A stretch of DNA of 12,075 nt from Sulfopaludibacter sp035551455 (GTDB lineage: Bacteria > Acidobacteriota > Terriglobia > Bryobacterales > Bryobacteraceae), in NCBI GenBank assembly GCA_035551455.1, contig DASZMZ010000096.1, positions 1 through 12,075 on the forward strand, given 5' to 3'. The position numbers and the translations under genes are program-made. The notes beneath the pieces are model-generated. The model made no database searches, was not told the origin of the DNA, and saw only the letters and a program-made list of their open reading frames with translations. This document shows, piece by piece, positions 1-6,769 of this stretch; position 1 is the stretch's first letter; each line of letters begins with the position of its first letter.

Positions 1-1
1 G

Positions 2-964
2 TGGCATCGCTACCGCTCCTCGCAAATGGGAGTGAATTCCGCCCTCGCCGAGGAACTCACGGCGCGCGAAGAGAGCGTGATTCTGGTGGTGTCTCAGTAC
101 CTGGGCAGCCAGCGCGCCGCCGCCGATGTGCAAGCCGCCCAATCCCGTGTGGAACTGGCGCAGGCTCTCTACGACCAGGCTGCCGACCTGCAGAAGAATG
201 GCGCCGGCACCGGCATCGACACCCTGCGCGCCAATGTCGAACTGCAGAACGAAAAGCAGCGGCTCATCCTTTCGCGGACTCAGCTGGAGACTTCTCTCTT
301 CGGTCTGGGCCGCCTGCTGAACCTGGATCCCCATCGCAAACTGGAACTGGGCGACCAGATGTCCTTCTTCGACACGCCGGAGACGGCGGTGGATCAGACG
401 CTGGACCAGGCCTATGCTGCGCGTCCGGAACTGCGCCAACTGCAAATTGAAGAGCAGCGCGCCGGGTTGGACCAGAAATCGGCGGCCGATGCGCGCCTGC
501 CAAAGTTGACGGCTAACGGCGCCTGGCTGGAACAAGGGCTCACTCCGGCCAGCATCATTCCGGTCTACCAATACCAGGCCAGTCTGGATTTTCCGCTCTT
601 TACCGGCGGCCGGATTCAGGCCGAGCGCGCCAAAGCCGACCTCGCGCTGCGCCAACTCAAGCAGCAGGAGACGGAGCTCCGCAACCGCATCGCCCTCGAA
701 GTAAAGACCGCCGCCGCCCAATTGGAGGCTGCCCGTTCGGAGGTTACCGTGGCGAATCTCGGGGTGCAACTCGCGCGTCAGGAAGTGGACCAGGCCCGCG
801 ACCGTTTTCAGGCGGGAGTCGCCAACAACATCGAGGTAGTCACCGCGCAGGATGCGCTCACGCGAGCCAGCGACAACCAGATCGCCGCACTCTACCGGTA
901 TAACCAGTCACGCGCCGATCTGGCCCATGCGTCCGGCCAGATGGAGTCGCTGTATGCGAAGTAG
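2..964 (+). CDS. TolC-family outer membrane efflux protein (5' truncated by window edge)
   Basis: This is the outer-membrane channel of a tripartite efflux pump: a trimeric beta-barrel with a long periplasmic alpha-helical tunnel. The reading frame is open from base 2 (WHRYRSSQ...), so the gene begins upstream and the signal peptide is not visible. The 320 visible residues are mostly long amphipathic helices rich in Ala, Gln, Glu and Leu. They show the internal duplication of the OEP fold: the stretch around AAADVQAAQSRVELAQALYDQ and the later stretch around AARSEVTVANLGVQLARQEVD are equivalent helices. The motif SLDFPLFTGGRI in the middle is the usual beta-strand/turn at the start of the second repeat. 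Family members are usually about 430-500 residues, so roughly the first quarter is missing. The stop lies inside the start of the emrB-like gene, which indicates translational coupling. The family is certain; the substrate is not. Confidence 0.93.
   Translation, partial: WHRYRSSQMGVNSALAEELTAREESVILVVSQYLGSQRAAADVQAAQSRVELAQALYDQAADLQKNGAGTGIDTLRANVELQNEKQRLILSRTQLETSLFGLGRLLNLDPHRKLELGDQMSFFDTPETAVDQTLDQAYAARPELRQLQIEEQRAGLDQKSAADARLPKLTANGAWLEQGLTPASIIPVYQYQASLDFPLFTGGRIQAERAKADLALRQLKQQETELRNRIALEVKTAAAQLEAARSEVTVANLGVQLARQEVDQARDRFQAGVANNIEVVTAQDALTRASDNQIAALYRYNQSRADLAHASGQMESLYAK
943..946 (+). promoter_or_regulatory. Shine-Dalgarno that fixes the emrB-like start
   Basis: GGAG ends 7 nt before ATG 954 and lies inside the last codons of the tolC-like gene. 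It supports the short 11-nt gene overlap rather than a start further upstream. Confidence 0.6.
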
Positions 965-2528
965 CGGGGGCCCGGCCCCTGTGATCAATCCATGGATCAT
1001 AGCCGGCACGGTGATGCTGGCGACCTTCATGGAAGTGCTGGACACCAGTGTGGCCAACGTCTCGCTGCCGCACATCGCCGGCAGTCTTTCGGCCAGCGTG
1101 GACGAATCCACCTGGGTGCTCACGTCGTACCTGGTGGCCAACGCGATCATCCTTCCCATGGGCGCATGGTTCTCCACGCTATTCGGACGCAAGCGCTTTT
1201 ATATGACTTGCGTGGCGCTGTTCACGGTGAGTTCCTGCCTGTGCGGACTTGCCCCCACGCTGCCGCTGCTGATCCTCTTCCGCATCGTGCAAGGTCTGGG
1301 CGGCGGGGCTCTCCAGCCAATTTCGCAGGCCATTCTGGTGGAAAGTTTCCCCAAGGCAAAGCACGGCATGGCCATGGCCGTCTACGGCATGGGTGTTGTG
1401 GTGGCCCCCGTAATCGGTCCCACGCTGGGCGGCTGGATCACGGACAACTATAGCTGGCGCTGGATCTTCTTCATCAACATTCCGGTCGGCCTGCTCTCGC
1501 TGGCATTGACTTATCTGCTGGTGTTCGACCCGCCGTTCATCATCCGGCGCGGCTTTAAGGACGGATTGAGGATCGATTACGCCGGTCTGGGCCTGCTGGC
1601 ATTGGGTTTGGGCGCTCTCGAAGTGGTGCTCGATGAAGGTCAGCGGGAAGATTGGTTCTCGTCAGGGTTCATTGTGGTGTTCGCGATCATCACCGTAGTG
1701 TGTCTGGTATCGGTCGTCTTCTGGGAACTACGGCAGAAGCAACCCGTCATCGATTTCCGCATCTTAAAAGAGCGGAACTTCATGCTGTCCACTCTCTCGA
1801 TGCTGGTTCTCGGCTTCGTGCTCTACGGCAGCACCACCCTGTTGCCGCTGTTTCTCCAGACCCTGCTGGGCTATACTGCGCTGCTGAGCGGCCTGGTGCT
1901 TTCGCCGGGCGGAATTTTCATCTGCATCTGCATGCCCCTGGTGGGAATTCTGCTGCGTCATTATCAGGCCCGCTGGCTGGTGATTTTCGGCGTCCTGGTG
2001 TCGTCGTTCGGTCTGTTCGCCATGTCGCGATTCACGCTGCAAATCGATTATCAAACTGCCGTCTGGGGCCGCATCGTGCAGAGCACCGGGCTGGCATTTC
2101 TGTTCGTGCCGATTAGCGCCGCCGCCTTCGCCTTCATTCCGCGAGAGCGGGCCAATTATGCGACGGGACTGTTCAATCTGGCCCGCAATATCGGGGGCAG
2201 TTCCGGAATCGCCACAGTGACTACGCTGTTGGCGCGGCGATCGCAGGTGCACCAACAGGTGCTGACGGCGCACCTGACCCCGTACGACGCGCCGTATCGC
2301 GAGGCTCTGCAGCGCACCGCCGCGATGGTGCAGGCCCACGGCGCGAGTCTGCCGGATGCCTCGCGCGAGGCCACCGGACTGATTTACGGCAGCATGCAAA
2401 GGCAGGCCGGCATGCTGGCATTCTCCGATGCTTTCTGGGTGATGGGCGCGTTGTTTCTCGCCATTATCCCTTTGATGTTCCTGATGAAGAAATCGGGGCC
2501 GGTGAAAGGCCCCATTGCCGTCGATTGA
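954..2528 (+). CDS. DHA2-family MFS drug transporter, EmrB/QacA type (14 TM)
   Basis: This is the inner-membrane proton/drug antiporter of the pump. I chose ATG 954 because GGAG at 943-946 sits 7 nt upstream and it overlaps the tolC-like stop by 11 nt. GTG 981 is an in-frame alternative, and the much longer open frame back to 852 would run deep inside the tolC gene. From 954 the protein has 524 residues, normal for EmrB. Visible hallmarks are the TM1 motif LDTSVANV (residues 29-36), the loop 2-3 motif GAWFSTLFGRKR (70-81) and the antiporter motif C core GPTLGGW (from 155), followed by SWRWIFFINIPVG, typical of DHA2 proteins. Hydrophobic segments continue through to LFLAIIPLMFLM near the C-terminus, consistent with 14 helices. 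The flanking tolC-like and hlyD-like genes support an EmrAB-TolC-type complex. The substrate cannot be read from sequence. Confidence 0.94.
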   Translation: MRSSGGPAPVINPWIIAGTVMLATFMEVLDTSVANVSLPHIAGSLSASVDESTWVLTSYLVANAIILPMGAWFSTLFGRKRFYMTCVALFTVSSCLCGLAPTLPLLILFRIVQGLGGGALQPISQAILVESFPKAKHGMAMAVYGMGVVVAPVIGPTLGGWITDNYSWRWIFFINIPVGLLSLALTYLLVFDPPFIIRRGFKDGLRIDYAGLGLLALGLGALEVVLDEGQREDWFSSGFIVVFAIITVVCLVSVVFWELRQKQPVIDFRILKERNFMLSTLSMLVLGFVLYGSTTLLPLFLQTLLGYTALLSGLVLSPGGIFICICMPLVGILLRHYQARWLVIFGVLVSSFGLFAMSRFTLQIDYQTAVWGRIVQSTGLAFLFVPISAAAFAFIPRERANYATGLFNLARNIGGSSGIATVTTLLARRSQVHQQVLTAHLTPYDAPYREALQRTAAMVQAHGASLPDASREATGLIYGSMQRQAGMLAFSDAFWVMGALFLAIIPLMFLMKKSGPVKGPIAVD

Positions 2529-2534
2529 GAAAGG
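2527..2534 (+). promoter_or_regulatory. Shine-Dalgarno for the emrA-like GTG start
   Basis: GAGAAAGG overlaps the stop codon of the emrB-like gene and ends 8 nt before GTG 2543. It decides the GTG start over ATG 2564. Confidence 0.6.
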
Positions 2535-2542
2535 TATAACCA

Positions 2543-3808
2543 GTGGCTACATTACCGAAATCCATGCCCCCGTCAGAGAAAGCTGAACCGGCTCCCCAAG
2601 TGAGCCGTGGCTCGGGGAAGAAAATCATCATTCTGTTGGTGGTGCTGTTGGCCGCTGCCTCGGCGGCAACGGCAGCATGGCTGCACTTCCGCGACCGGGT
2701 CTCCTCGGACGATGCCAACGTCGACGGGCACATCAGCGCGGTAGCGCCGAAGATCAGCGGCAACGTGATCGAAGTGGCGGTGCTGGACAACCAACAGGTG
2801 AAGGCCGGCCAGGTGCTGGTGCGCATCGACCCGCGCGATTATCAGGCCAAGGTCGATATGGCGAAAGCGGCGCTGTTGCAGGCCGAGAGTCAGCAACAGG
2901 CGGCCCGGCAGATGGTGCCGCTGACCAACGACACCACGCAATCGGCCCAGGCCGGGGCTGCGGCGCAACTGGCCGATGCCGAAGCCGAAGTGCAGCGGGC
3001 GCGCGTCTCCTATGAGCAGGCCTCCAGCGCGGATATCGCGGTGGCTCAGGCCAATATCCGTTCCAAGCAGGCAAGTAACGATCGGGCTCAGGCCGACCTG
3101 GCGCGCATGAAGCCGCTGGTGGACAAGGCCGAGATTTCACAGCAGCAGTACGATTCGTACGTCGCCGCGGCGCGCGTCGCCCAGAGCGAGATGGAAGCGG
3201 CGCGTGAAAAGCTGGCCTCCGTGCAAAAAGACGCCGGCATCCGCCAAGCTGCCGTTGCGGCCGCTGAATCGCGCGTGAATCAGGCCCAAGCACAGGTGCA
3301 GACCAGCCAAGCCAATCGCCAGCAGGTGGGGATCCGCACGTCGGATGCCGGCACTGCATCCGCATCGGTGGCCGCAGCCCGCGCCAATCTCGAAGCTGCC
3401 GAATTGCAGCTCAGCTACACCACGATCACCGCGCCGCTGGACGGCGTAGTGACGCGCAAGAGCGTGGAAGTCGGCCAAATCGTTCAACCGGGCCAAGGCC
3501 TGATGACCATCATTCCGCTGCAGGATACCTGGGTCACGGCGAACTTCAAAGAAACCCAACTGGCCAACGTCCACCCCGGACAGCGCGCCGAGATCCACGT
3601 CGATATGTACGGTCAAAGCGTGAGCGGCCATGTTGATTCAATCGCCGGGGCCACCGGGTCGAAGATGAGTTTGCTGCCTCCGGAAAACGCCACCGGCAAC
3701 TTCGTCAAAGTGGTGCAGCGCATTCCCGTGAAGATCCTGGTGGATAAGCAGGATAGTCTGGTGCTCCGCCCCGGCATGAACGTGGATGTGACGATCTTCA
3801 CCAAGTAA
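2543..3808 (+). CDS. HlyD/EmrA-family periplasmic adaptor (membrane fusion protein)
   Basis: This protein links the inner-membrane transporter to the TolC channel. The start is GTG 2543, 14 nt after the emrB-like stop, with GAGAAAGG at 2527-2534 eight nt upstream; ATG 2564 is a weaker in-frame alternative. The 421-residue protein has a short cytoplasmic tail, then one TM helix at about residues 28-47. A first half of a biotinyl-lipoyl-like domain follows (VDGHISAVAPKISG ... VRIDPRDYQAK, about 60-103). Next is a long Ala/Gln-rich coiled-coil hairpin (about 104-290). The lipoyl second half and beta-barrel follow (YTTITAPLDGVVTRK from 292, then DTWVTANFKETQL). The N-terminal TM anchor and long hairpin fit EmrA, which partners MFS pumps, better than lipid-anchored AcrA. 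Gene order and spacing show it is co-transcribed with the two upstream genes. Confidence 0.94.
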   Translation: MATLPKSMPPSEKAEPAPQVSRGSGKKIIILLVVLLAAASAATAAWLHFRDRVSSDDANVDGHISAVAPKISGNVIEVAVLDNQQVKAGQVLVRIDPRDYQAKVDMAKAALLQAESQQQAARQMVPLTNDTTQSAQAGAAAQLADAEAEVQRARVSYEQASSADIAVAQANIRSKQASNDRAQADLARMKPLVDKAEISQQQYDSYVAAARVAQSEMEAAREKLASVQKDAGIRQAAVAAAESRVNQAQAQVQTSQANRQQVGIRTSDAGTASASVAAARANLEAAELQLSYTTITAPLDGVVTRKSVEVGQIVQPGQGLMTIIPLQDTWVTANFKETQLANVHPGQRAEIHVDMYGQSVSGHVDSIAGATGSKMSLLPPENATGNFVKVVQRIPVKILVDKQDSLVLRPGMNVDVTIFTK

Positions 3809-3846
3809 GACCGTACTCTTCGTAACAAGGGCCGCAGCCGTGCCGT

Positions 3847-3859
3847 CACACAAGGTGTG
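3847..3859 (+). promoter_or_regulatory. Short hairpin over ribosome-binding region of the TPR gene
   Basis: CACAC-AAG-GTGTG is a perfect 5-bp inverted repeat with a 3-nt loop. It contains the only Shine-Dalgarno-like bases (AAGG, 3852-3855) and the first candidate GTG start (3857). If it folds in the mRNA it would limit initiation there and favour GTG 3863, which sits 7 nt after AAGG. It is short, and chance is a real possibility. Confidence 0.25.
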
Positions 3860-5110
3860 CGAGTGATTTTGTCTGCCATCTTGCTGTTCGTATCTCTAGC
3901 CGCTGCTGCTGACGATCAGCAACTTGCGCTGCTCCTGAAGGCGCAAACGGACTTCGACCGGGTGGATCTGTCGGCCTCGCCCCAACTGCCGCAGACTTCC
4001 GCCTGTGTGCTCTCCCAGGCTGCCCTGGTGCCGATCGCGCCGCCAGCCGACCTTCCGATCGTGTATTTCCGCAAGGCCTGGTGTACTCTGGCGGGCGCCA
4101 CTATTACGGGCAATCCGTCGCTTTACCAGGGAGCGATCGCCGATTTCCAGAAGGCGATTGACTCTTGGCCGGGACGCGTCGCCGTGCAGCCGAAGAAAAC
4201 GACCCCGGAACCGATTTCACCGGCCTTCCCCGTGATGGACGCCATCGCGAAGCTGCTGGCCTCGCCCGGCAACCCGGCAGTCGAAGCTGCCGCGCGGCAG
4301 CAACTCGTCGCGGCAGTCGCCACTCCCACCTGCCTCGCGGAGGTGATGCCGGCACTGGCGTGCCAGGCCGACGTGAAACTGGGCCGCGAGTGGCTGGGCT
4401 ACATCGCGCTGTCCGCCGGTCAACTGGCGGATGCGGCTCGCTATTTCGCCGGCTCGCCGGATTCGGGCTGGCCTGCATGGGTGGCCGGGAGGCAAGCGTT
4501 TCAGTCGGGGAACTACGCCGAGGCTGTACGCCAGTATCGGAGTGCGATCGGTGTTTGGCAGGCCGCGGGAAACACTGGAATCCGGCAGCGATTCGGTCAG
4601 CCCCGGGATCTAGGCCTGGCGCTTACGGACTTGGGAGGCGCCCAACTGTTGTCGGGTGATACCGTCGGCGCCATTGCCACTTTGGATCAGGCGGTGAAGA
4701 CCGATCCGGCGCATGCCCGTACTTTCTTCTATCGCGCGCGCGCCAAGGAAATCGCGGGCCGCGGCGAGGCGGCGCTGGCGGACTACAGCATCGCGGCGCG
4801 CACGGCATTCGCCGCCACGGCCGACCTTTCCTCGGGCGAGGCGCACCTGTACCGCGGCATCACGGCCTATCGGCGCAAGGATTTCCCTCGCGCCGAGGAT
4901 GAGTTTTCGAGCGCGCTGAACTTCTCGATTCCGCCGGAGCAGCGGGCCGATGCGGTGGCCTGGCGCCATCTCTCGGCGGTGGCCGCGGGCAACTGTGACG
5001 CGTCCCGCAATCTGTTGACGCACGACCTTTCCTCGGTATCGCCGTTTTTCCCGAAGAACGAAGCTTCTACGCTGATTGCCGGCTGTCCGACCGCCTCGGC
5101 AGCCAAGTAG
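3857..5110 (+). CDS. Secreted TPR-repeat protein, function unknown
   Basis: I do not recognise a named family. The N-terminus (VILSAILLFVSLAAAADDQQ) reads as a signal peptide with probable cleavage after an Ala near residue 18, so the protein is likely periplasmic. The C-terminal half carries tetratricopeptide-like helix pairs at about residues 208-241 (WVAGRQAFQSGNYAEAVRQY), 253-286 (GLALTDLGGAQLLSGDTVGA), 287-320 and 327-357 (GEAHLYRGITAYRRKDFPRA). TPRs normally mediate protein-protein contacts. The N-terminal half is not recognisable. Two GTG starts are possible: 3857 keeps an Arg in the signal peptide n-region, while 3863 has better spacing from AAGG at 3852-3855. It lies 48 bp after the emrA-like stop with no obvious terminator between, so read-through from the efflux operon is possible. 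A role in efflux is not supported by its sequence. Confidence 0.85.
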   Translation: MRVILSAILLFVSLAAAADDQQLALLLKAQTDFDRVDLSASPQLPQTSACVLSQAALVPIAPPADLPIVYFRKAWCTLAGATITGNPSLYQGAIADFQKAIDSWPGRVAVQPKKTTPEPISPAFPVMDAIAKLLASPGNPAVEAAARQQLVAAVATPTCLAEVMPALACQADVKLGREWLGYIALSAGQLADAARYFAGSPDSGWPAWVAGRQAFQSGNYAEAVRQYRSAIGVWQAAGNTGIRQRFGQPRDLGLALTDLGGAQLLSGDTVGAIATLDQAVKTDPAHARTFFYRARAKEIAGRGEAALADYSIAARTAFAATADLSSGEAHLYRGITAYRRKDFPRAEDEFSSALNFSIPPEQRADAVAWRHLSAVAAGNCDASRNLLTHDLSSVSPFFPKNEASTLIAGCPTASAAK

Positions 5111-5123
5111 CGGTTCCGTGTGC

Positions 5124-5129
5124 TAGAGT
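5124..5129 (+). promoter_or_regulatory. -10-like hexamer TAGAGT upstream of ssb
   Basis: TAGAGT fits the TANNNT pattern and ends 10 nt before ATG 5140. It is preceded by TGC, giving an extended -10 look (TGC-TAGAGT). No convincing -35 box is present at 16-18 nt. This is inference from position and pattern only. Confidence 0.3.
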
Positions 5130-5139
5130 GCAGGATAAG

Positions 5140-5628
5140 ATGGCATCTCGAAGCGTCAACAAAGTCATACTGCTTGGCAATCTCGGCAAGGATGCCGAGA
5201 CGAAGTTCACCCCGAGCGGCGTCGCCCGTTCCACCTTTTCCATCGCCACCAGCCGTCGCTGGAAGGATCAGTCATCCGGCGAGTGGAAGGAAGAGACGGA
5301 CTGGCACAATATCGTTCTCTGGCGTTCTGAGAACCTGTCCACCTACCTGTTGAAGGGCAAAAAGGTCTACGTCGAAGGCCGCTTGCAGACTCGCAGTTGG
5401 GACGATAAAGACGGCCAGAAGAAGTACATGACCGAGGTAGTGGCCGACGAGCTGATCCTTTTGGGTGGACGCGGCGATGAAGGCGGTGGTGGCGGCGGTG
5501 GCGGAGATTTCGAGCGCAGTGAGCGGCCCGTCTCCATGCCCCGTTCGGCACAGCCTCGCCAGCAGGCACCCGCGGCGCCGGCCGAGGACTTCAATCAGGG
5601 CATCACCGACGACGACGTTCCGTTCTAA
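5140..5628 (+). CDS. ssb: Single-stranded DNA-binding protein (SSB)
   Basis: SSB coats single-stranded DNA during replication, repair and recombination and recruits partner enzymes through its C-terminal tip. ATG 5140 gives the classic opening MASRSVNKVILLGNLGKDAE and has AGGA at 5132-5135; an upstream in-frame GTG at 5128 has no Shine-Dalgarno. Of 162 residues, about 1-112 form the OB-fold (TDWHNIVLWR, KKVYVEGRLQTRSW and KKYMTEVVADELILLGG are typical). Residues 115-122 are eight consecutive glycines that open the flexible linker, followed by a Pro/Ala/Gln-rich stretch. The protein ends ITDDDVPF, the acidic tip that binds SSB-interacting proteins. It is not in the common rpsF-ssb-rpsR context. 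The next gene, 17 bp on, encodes the same tail, which is unusual. Confidence 0.96.
   Translation: MASRSVNKVILLGNLGKDAETKFTPSGVARSTFSIATSRRWKDQSSGEWKEETDWHNIVLWRSENLSTYLLKGKKVYVEGRLQTRSWDDKDGQKKYMTEVVADELILLGGRGDEGGGGGGGGDFERSERPVSMPRSAQPRQQAPAAPAEDFNQGITDDDVPF
5608..5626 (+). repeat. 19-nt direct repeat, copy 1 (SSB tail codons)
   Basis: The 19 bases GACGACGACGTTCCGTTCT encode DDDVPF plus the first base of the stop codon at the end of ssb. They recur without a mismatch at 5937-5955, again at the very end of a gene and in the same codon phase. Confidence 0.85.
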
Positions 5629-5645
5629 ATACGTCTGCTTCACTC

Positions 5646-5957
5646 ATGGGCAGGAAATCCGGAAAAGCCAACTCAAAAGAGGGTGACTGGAAAAGCGCAA
5701 AGCATCTGTGTCGCCTCAATCAGAACGACATCCAGATGGCGAAGGCGCTGGGCTTTAAGCCCAAAACTCTGATCCGCAACCGTCCGGACCCAAAGCAAAA
5801 GTGGAAGCTGCCGGTCAAATACTGGATCCACGATTTGCATCGGGAACGCTTCGGCCACGTAATCGGCGAAGCGCCGGACACCGGCCCAGTGGAAGACGTC
5901 TCATACATGGAAGAGGACGACTTCCCGGCCTTTTCGGACGACGACGTTCCGTTCTGA
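5646..5957 (+). CDS. Small conserved-type protein of unknown function with an SSB-like C-terminal tail
   Basis: The protein has 103 residues and I know no function for it. The N-terminus is basic (MGRKSGKANSKEGDWKSAK). A compact central part has LCRLNQNDIQMAKALGFKPK (21-40), then KWKLPVKYWIHDLHRERFG (52-70). From memory this core resembles small uncharacterised bacterial proteins beginning MGRKS/MGKKS; this was not checked. The C-terminus is acidic and ends EEDDFPAFSDDDVPF. The final six residues and 19 underlying bases are identical to the end of ssb just upstream. ATG 5646 has no Shine-Dalgarno and lies 17 bp after the ssb stop, so it is probably expressed from the ssb transcript. The DDDVPF ending with a free C-terminal Phe is what SSB-interacting proteins recognise, so I infer that it docks on SSB partners or occupies their SSB site. 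The opposite charge at the N-terminus could suit nucleic-acid binding. Confidence 0.85.
   Translation: MGRKSGKANSKEGDWKSAKHLCRLNQNDIQMAKALGFKPKTLIRNRPDPKQKWKLPVKYWIHDLHRERFGHVIGEAPDTGPVEDVSYMEEDDFPAFSDDDVPF
5937..5955 (+). repeat. 19-nt direct repeat, copy 2 (tail codons of the small protein)
   Basis: This is identical to 5608-5626 and 329 bp downstream. It encodes DDDVPF plus the first base of TGA; the ssb copy runs into TAA. Upstream of the repeat the similarity becomes patchy (gag-gac-ttc in ssb, gag-gac-gac-ttc here). Confidence 0.85.
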
Positions 5958-5960
5958 GAA

Positions 5961-5979
5961 AGCCGAGCTTCGCTCGGTT
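5961..5979 (+). terminator. Possible hairpin terminator after the ssb unit
   Basis: CCGAGC-TTC-GCTCGG (5963-5977) is a perfect 6-bp inverted repeat. It extends to 8 bp with one G-U and one A-U pair and starts 3 nt after the stop of the small protein. It is GC-rich and well placed to end the ssb transcript. It is not followed by a clear T-run (only GGTTGG), so it is not a canonical intrinsic terminator and may simply protect the mRNA 3' end. Confidence 0.45.
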
Positions 5980-6005
5980 GGACAGACGACTGAAAACCGA
6001 TCGTC

Positions 6006-6011
6006 TATCCT
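6006..6011 (+). promoter_or_regulatory. -10-like hexamer TATCCT upstream of the VOC gene
   Basis: TATCCT ends 13 nt before ATG 6025. The same hexamer precedes the amidohydrolase and gap genes in this window. No good -35 box is present at normal spacing, so this is weak on its own. Confidence 0.3.
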
Positions 6012-6024
6012 ACACTGGATCATT

Positions 6025-6741
6025 ATGGATGCTCAGACGCTCACTGCTTATCCCGTGGTCCGCGATGTGCCCGCGCTGAATGTGTTTCTTGCGCGGGTGT
6101 TCGGCGCGACGGAGAAGTTCCGCACCGTGGGGTCCGCGGGCGGGTATCACACCGAGGTGCAGATCGGCGATACCGGACTGATGATCGGCGGTGGCGGCGA
6201 GGGAGTCGACTGGCACGGCGAGGCGGCGCCCATGGCCTTCGATATCTACGTGCCGGATGTGGATGCCGCCTATCAGCGCGCCCTAAGCGATGGCGCTACG
6301 TCTCTGCAAACGCCCACCGATCAGGAATGGGGCGAGCGCACCGCCAACGTCAAAGATCCGGCCGGCAACTTCTGGTACATCGCGACATTTCAGGGCGAGA
6401 ACTACTTTTCCGAGGGTGCGCCGACTGTCCAGCCGTTTCTCCAGCCGGTCCGCTGCGAGCCGGTGATCGATTTCCTGGTCAGTGCTTTCGGAGCAATCGA
6501 ACTCGGACGCGCCGCTACTCCGGACGGAGCGATTCTCCACACCACGCTCAAAATCGGCAACTCCGCCATAGAACTGTTCGACGCCAACCACATGTATCAG
6601 CCCATGCCCGGCATGTTCTACCTTCGAGTGGACGACGTCGATGTAGCGTATCGCCGCGCCGTGGAGCATGGCGCCACGCCTGTCCGTCCCGGCGCCGTGA
6701 AGGATGTGGCCGGAAATTCCTGGTACCTCGCCCCCTGTTGA
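6025..6741 (+). CDS. Two-domain VOC (glyoxalase/bleomycin-resistance fold) protein, PhnB-like
   Basis: The 238-residue protein contains two consecutive vicinal-oxygen-chelate units, about residues 1-122 and 135-238. Each ends with the usual glycine-turn motif: KDPAGNFWYIAT (from 110) and KDVAGNSWYLAPC (from 226). Each also has the FDIYVPDVDAAYQRALSDGA or YLRVDDVDVAYRRAVEHGAT type helix-strand segment. VOC proteins usually bind a metal and act as lyases, dioxygenases, epimerases or drug-binding resistance proteins. PhnB-like members such as this generally have no proven reaction. No signal peptide is seen, so it is probably cytoplasmic. ATG 6025 has no good Shine-Dalgarno. The stop codon falls inside the first inverted repeat of the padR control region. 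It faces the same way as padR, but a promoter in the 33-bp gap suggests separate control. The fold is secure; the substrate is unknown. Confidence 0.88.
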   Translation: MDAQTLTAYPVVRDVPALNVFLARVFGATEKFRTVGSAGGYHTEVQIGDTGLMIGGGGEGVDWHGEAAPMAFDIYVPDVDAAYQRALSDGATSLQTPTDQEWGERTANVKDPAGNFWYIATFQGENYFSEGAPTVQPFLQPVRCEPVIDFLVSAFGAIELGRAATPDGAILHTTLKIGNSAIELFDANHMYQPMPGMFYLRVDDVDVAYRRAVEHGATPVRPGAVKDVAGNSWYLAPC

Positions 6742-6750
6742 CTTTCAACA
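6736..6750 (+). promoter_or_regulatory. Putative PadR operator 1 (inverted repeat over the -35 box)
   Basis: TGTTGA-CTT-TCAACA is a perfect palindrome with 6-nt arms. It covers the TTGACT -35 candidate (6738-6743) and the VOC stop codon. It shares the form TGTTG-N5-CAACA with a second site whose start is 34 bp downstream. Binding by PadR is inference. Confidence 0.5.
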
Positions 6751-6766
6751 TAAAGGGGCGTAACCT
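6738..6766 (+). promoter_or_regulatory. Putative padR-ADOP promoter
   Basis: A -35 candidate TTGACT (5 of 6 consensus) at 6738-6743 is separated by 17 bp from a -10 candidate TAACCT at 6761-6766, which keeps the key T-A----T bases. Transcription would begin around 6773-6775, at or beside ATG 6775, predicting a leaderless or nearly leaderless mRNA. The AAAGGGG at 6752-6758 is too far (16 nt) from the start to serve as a Shine-Dalgarno. Confidence 0.5.
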
Positions 6767-6769
6767 CCC

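Noticed and set aside
1..450. Open frame starting with GTG at base 1
   Set aside because: It is in a different frame from the tolC-like gene, whose frame is open from base 2 and has clear family features.
852..953. Upstream extension of the emrB-like gene to an ATG at 852
   Set aside because: It would overlap the tolC-like gene by over 100 nt and add 34 residues with no similarity to EmrB N-termini. ATG 954 has a Shine-Dalgarno and the usual short overlap.
5128..5139. GTG 5128 as the ssb start
   Set aside because: It has no Shine-Dalgarno and would add four residues before the normal SSB N-terminus; ATG 5140 matches the family.
5482..5505. GGN-repeat tract in ssb as a possible phase-variable site
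   Set aside because: The eight glycine codons use mixed third bases and keep the frame in units of three. There is no homopolymer long enough for slippage frameshifts, and Gly-rich linkers are normal in SSB.
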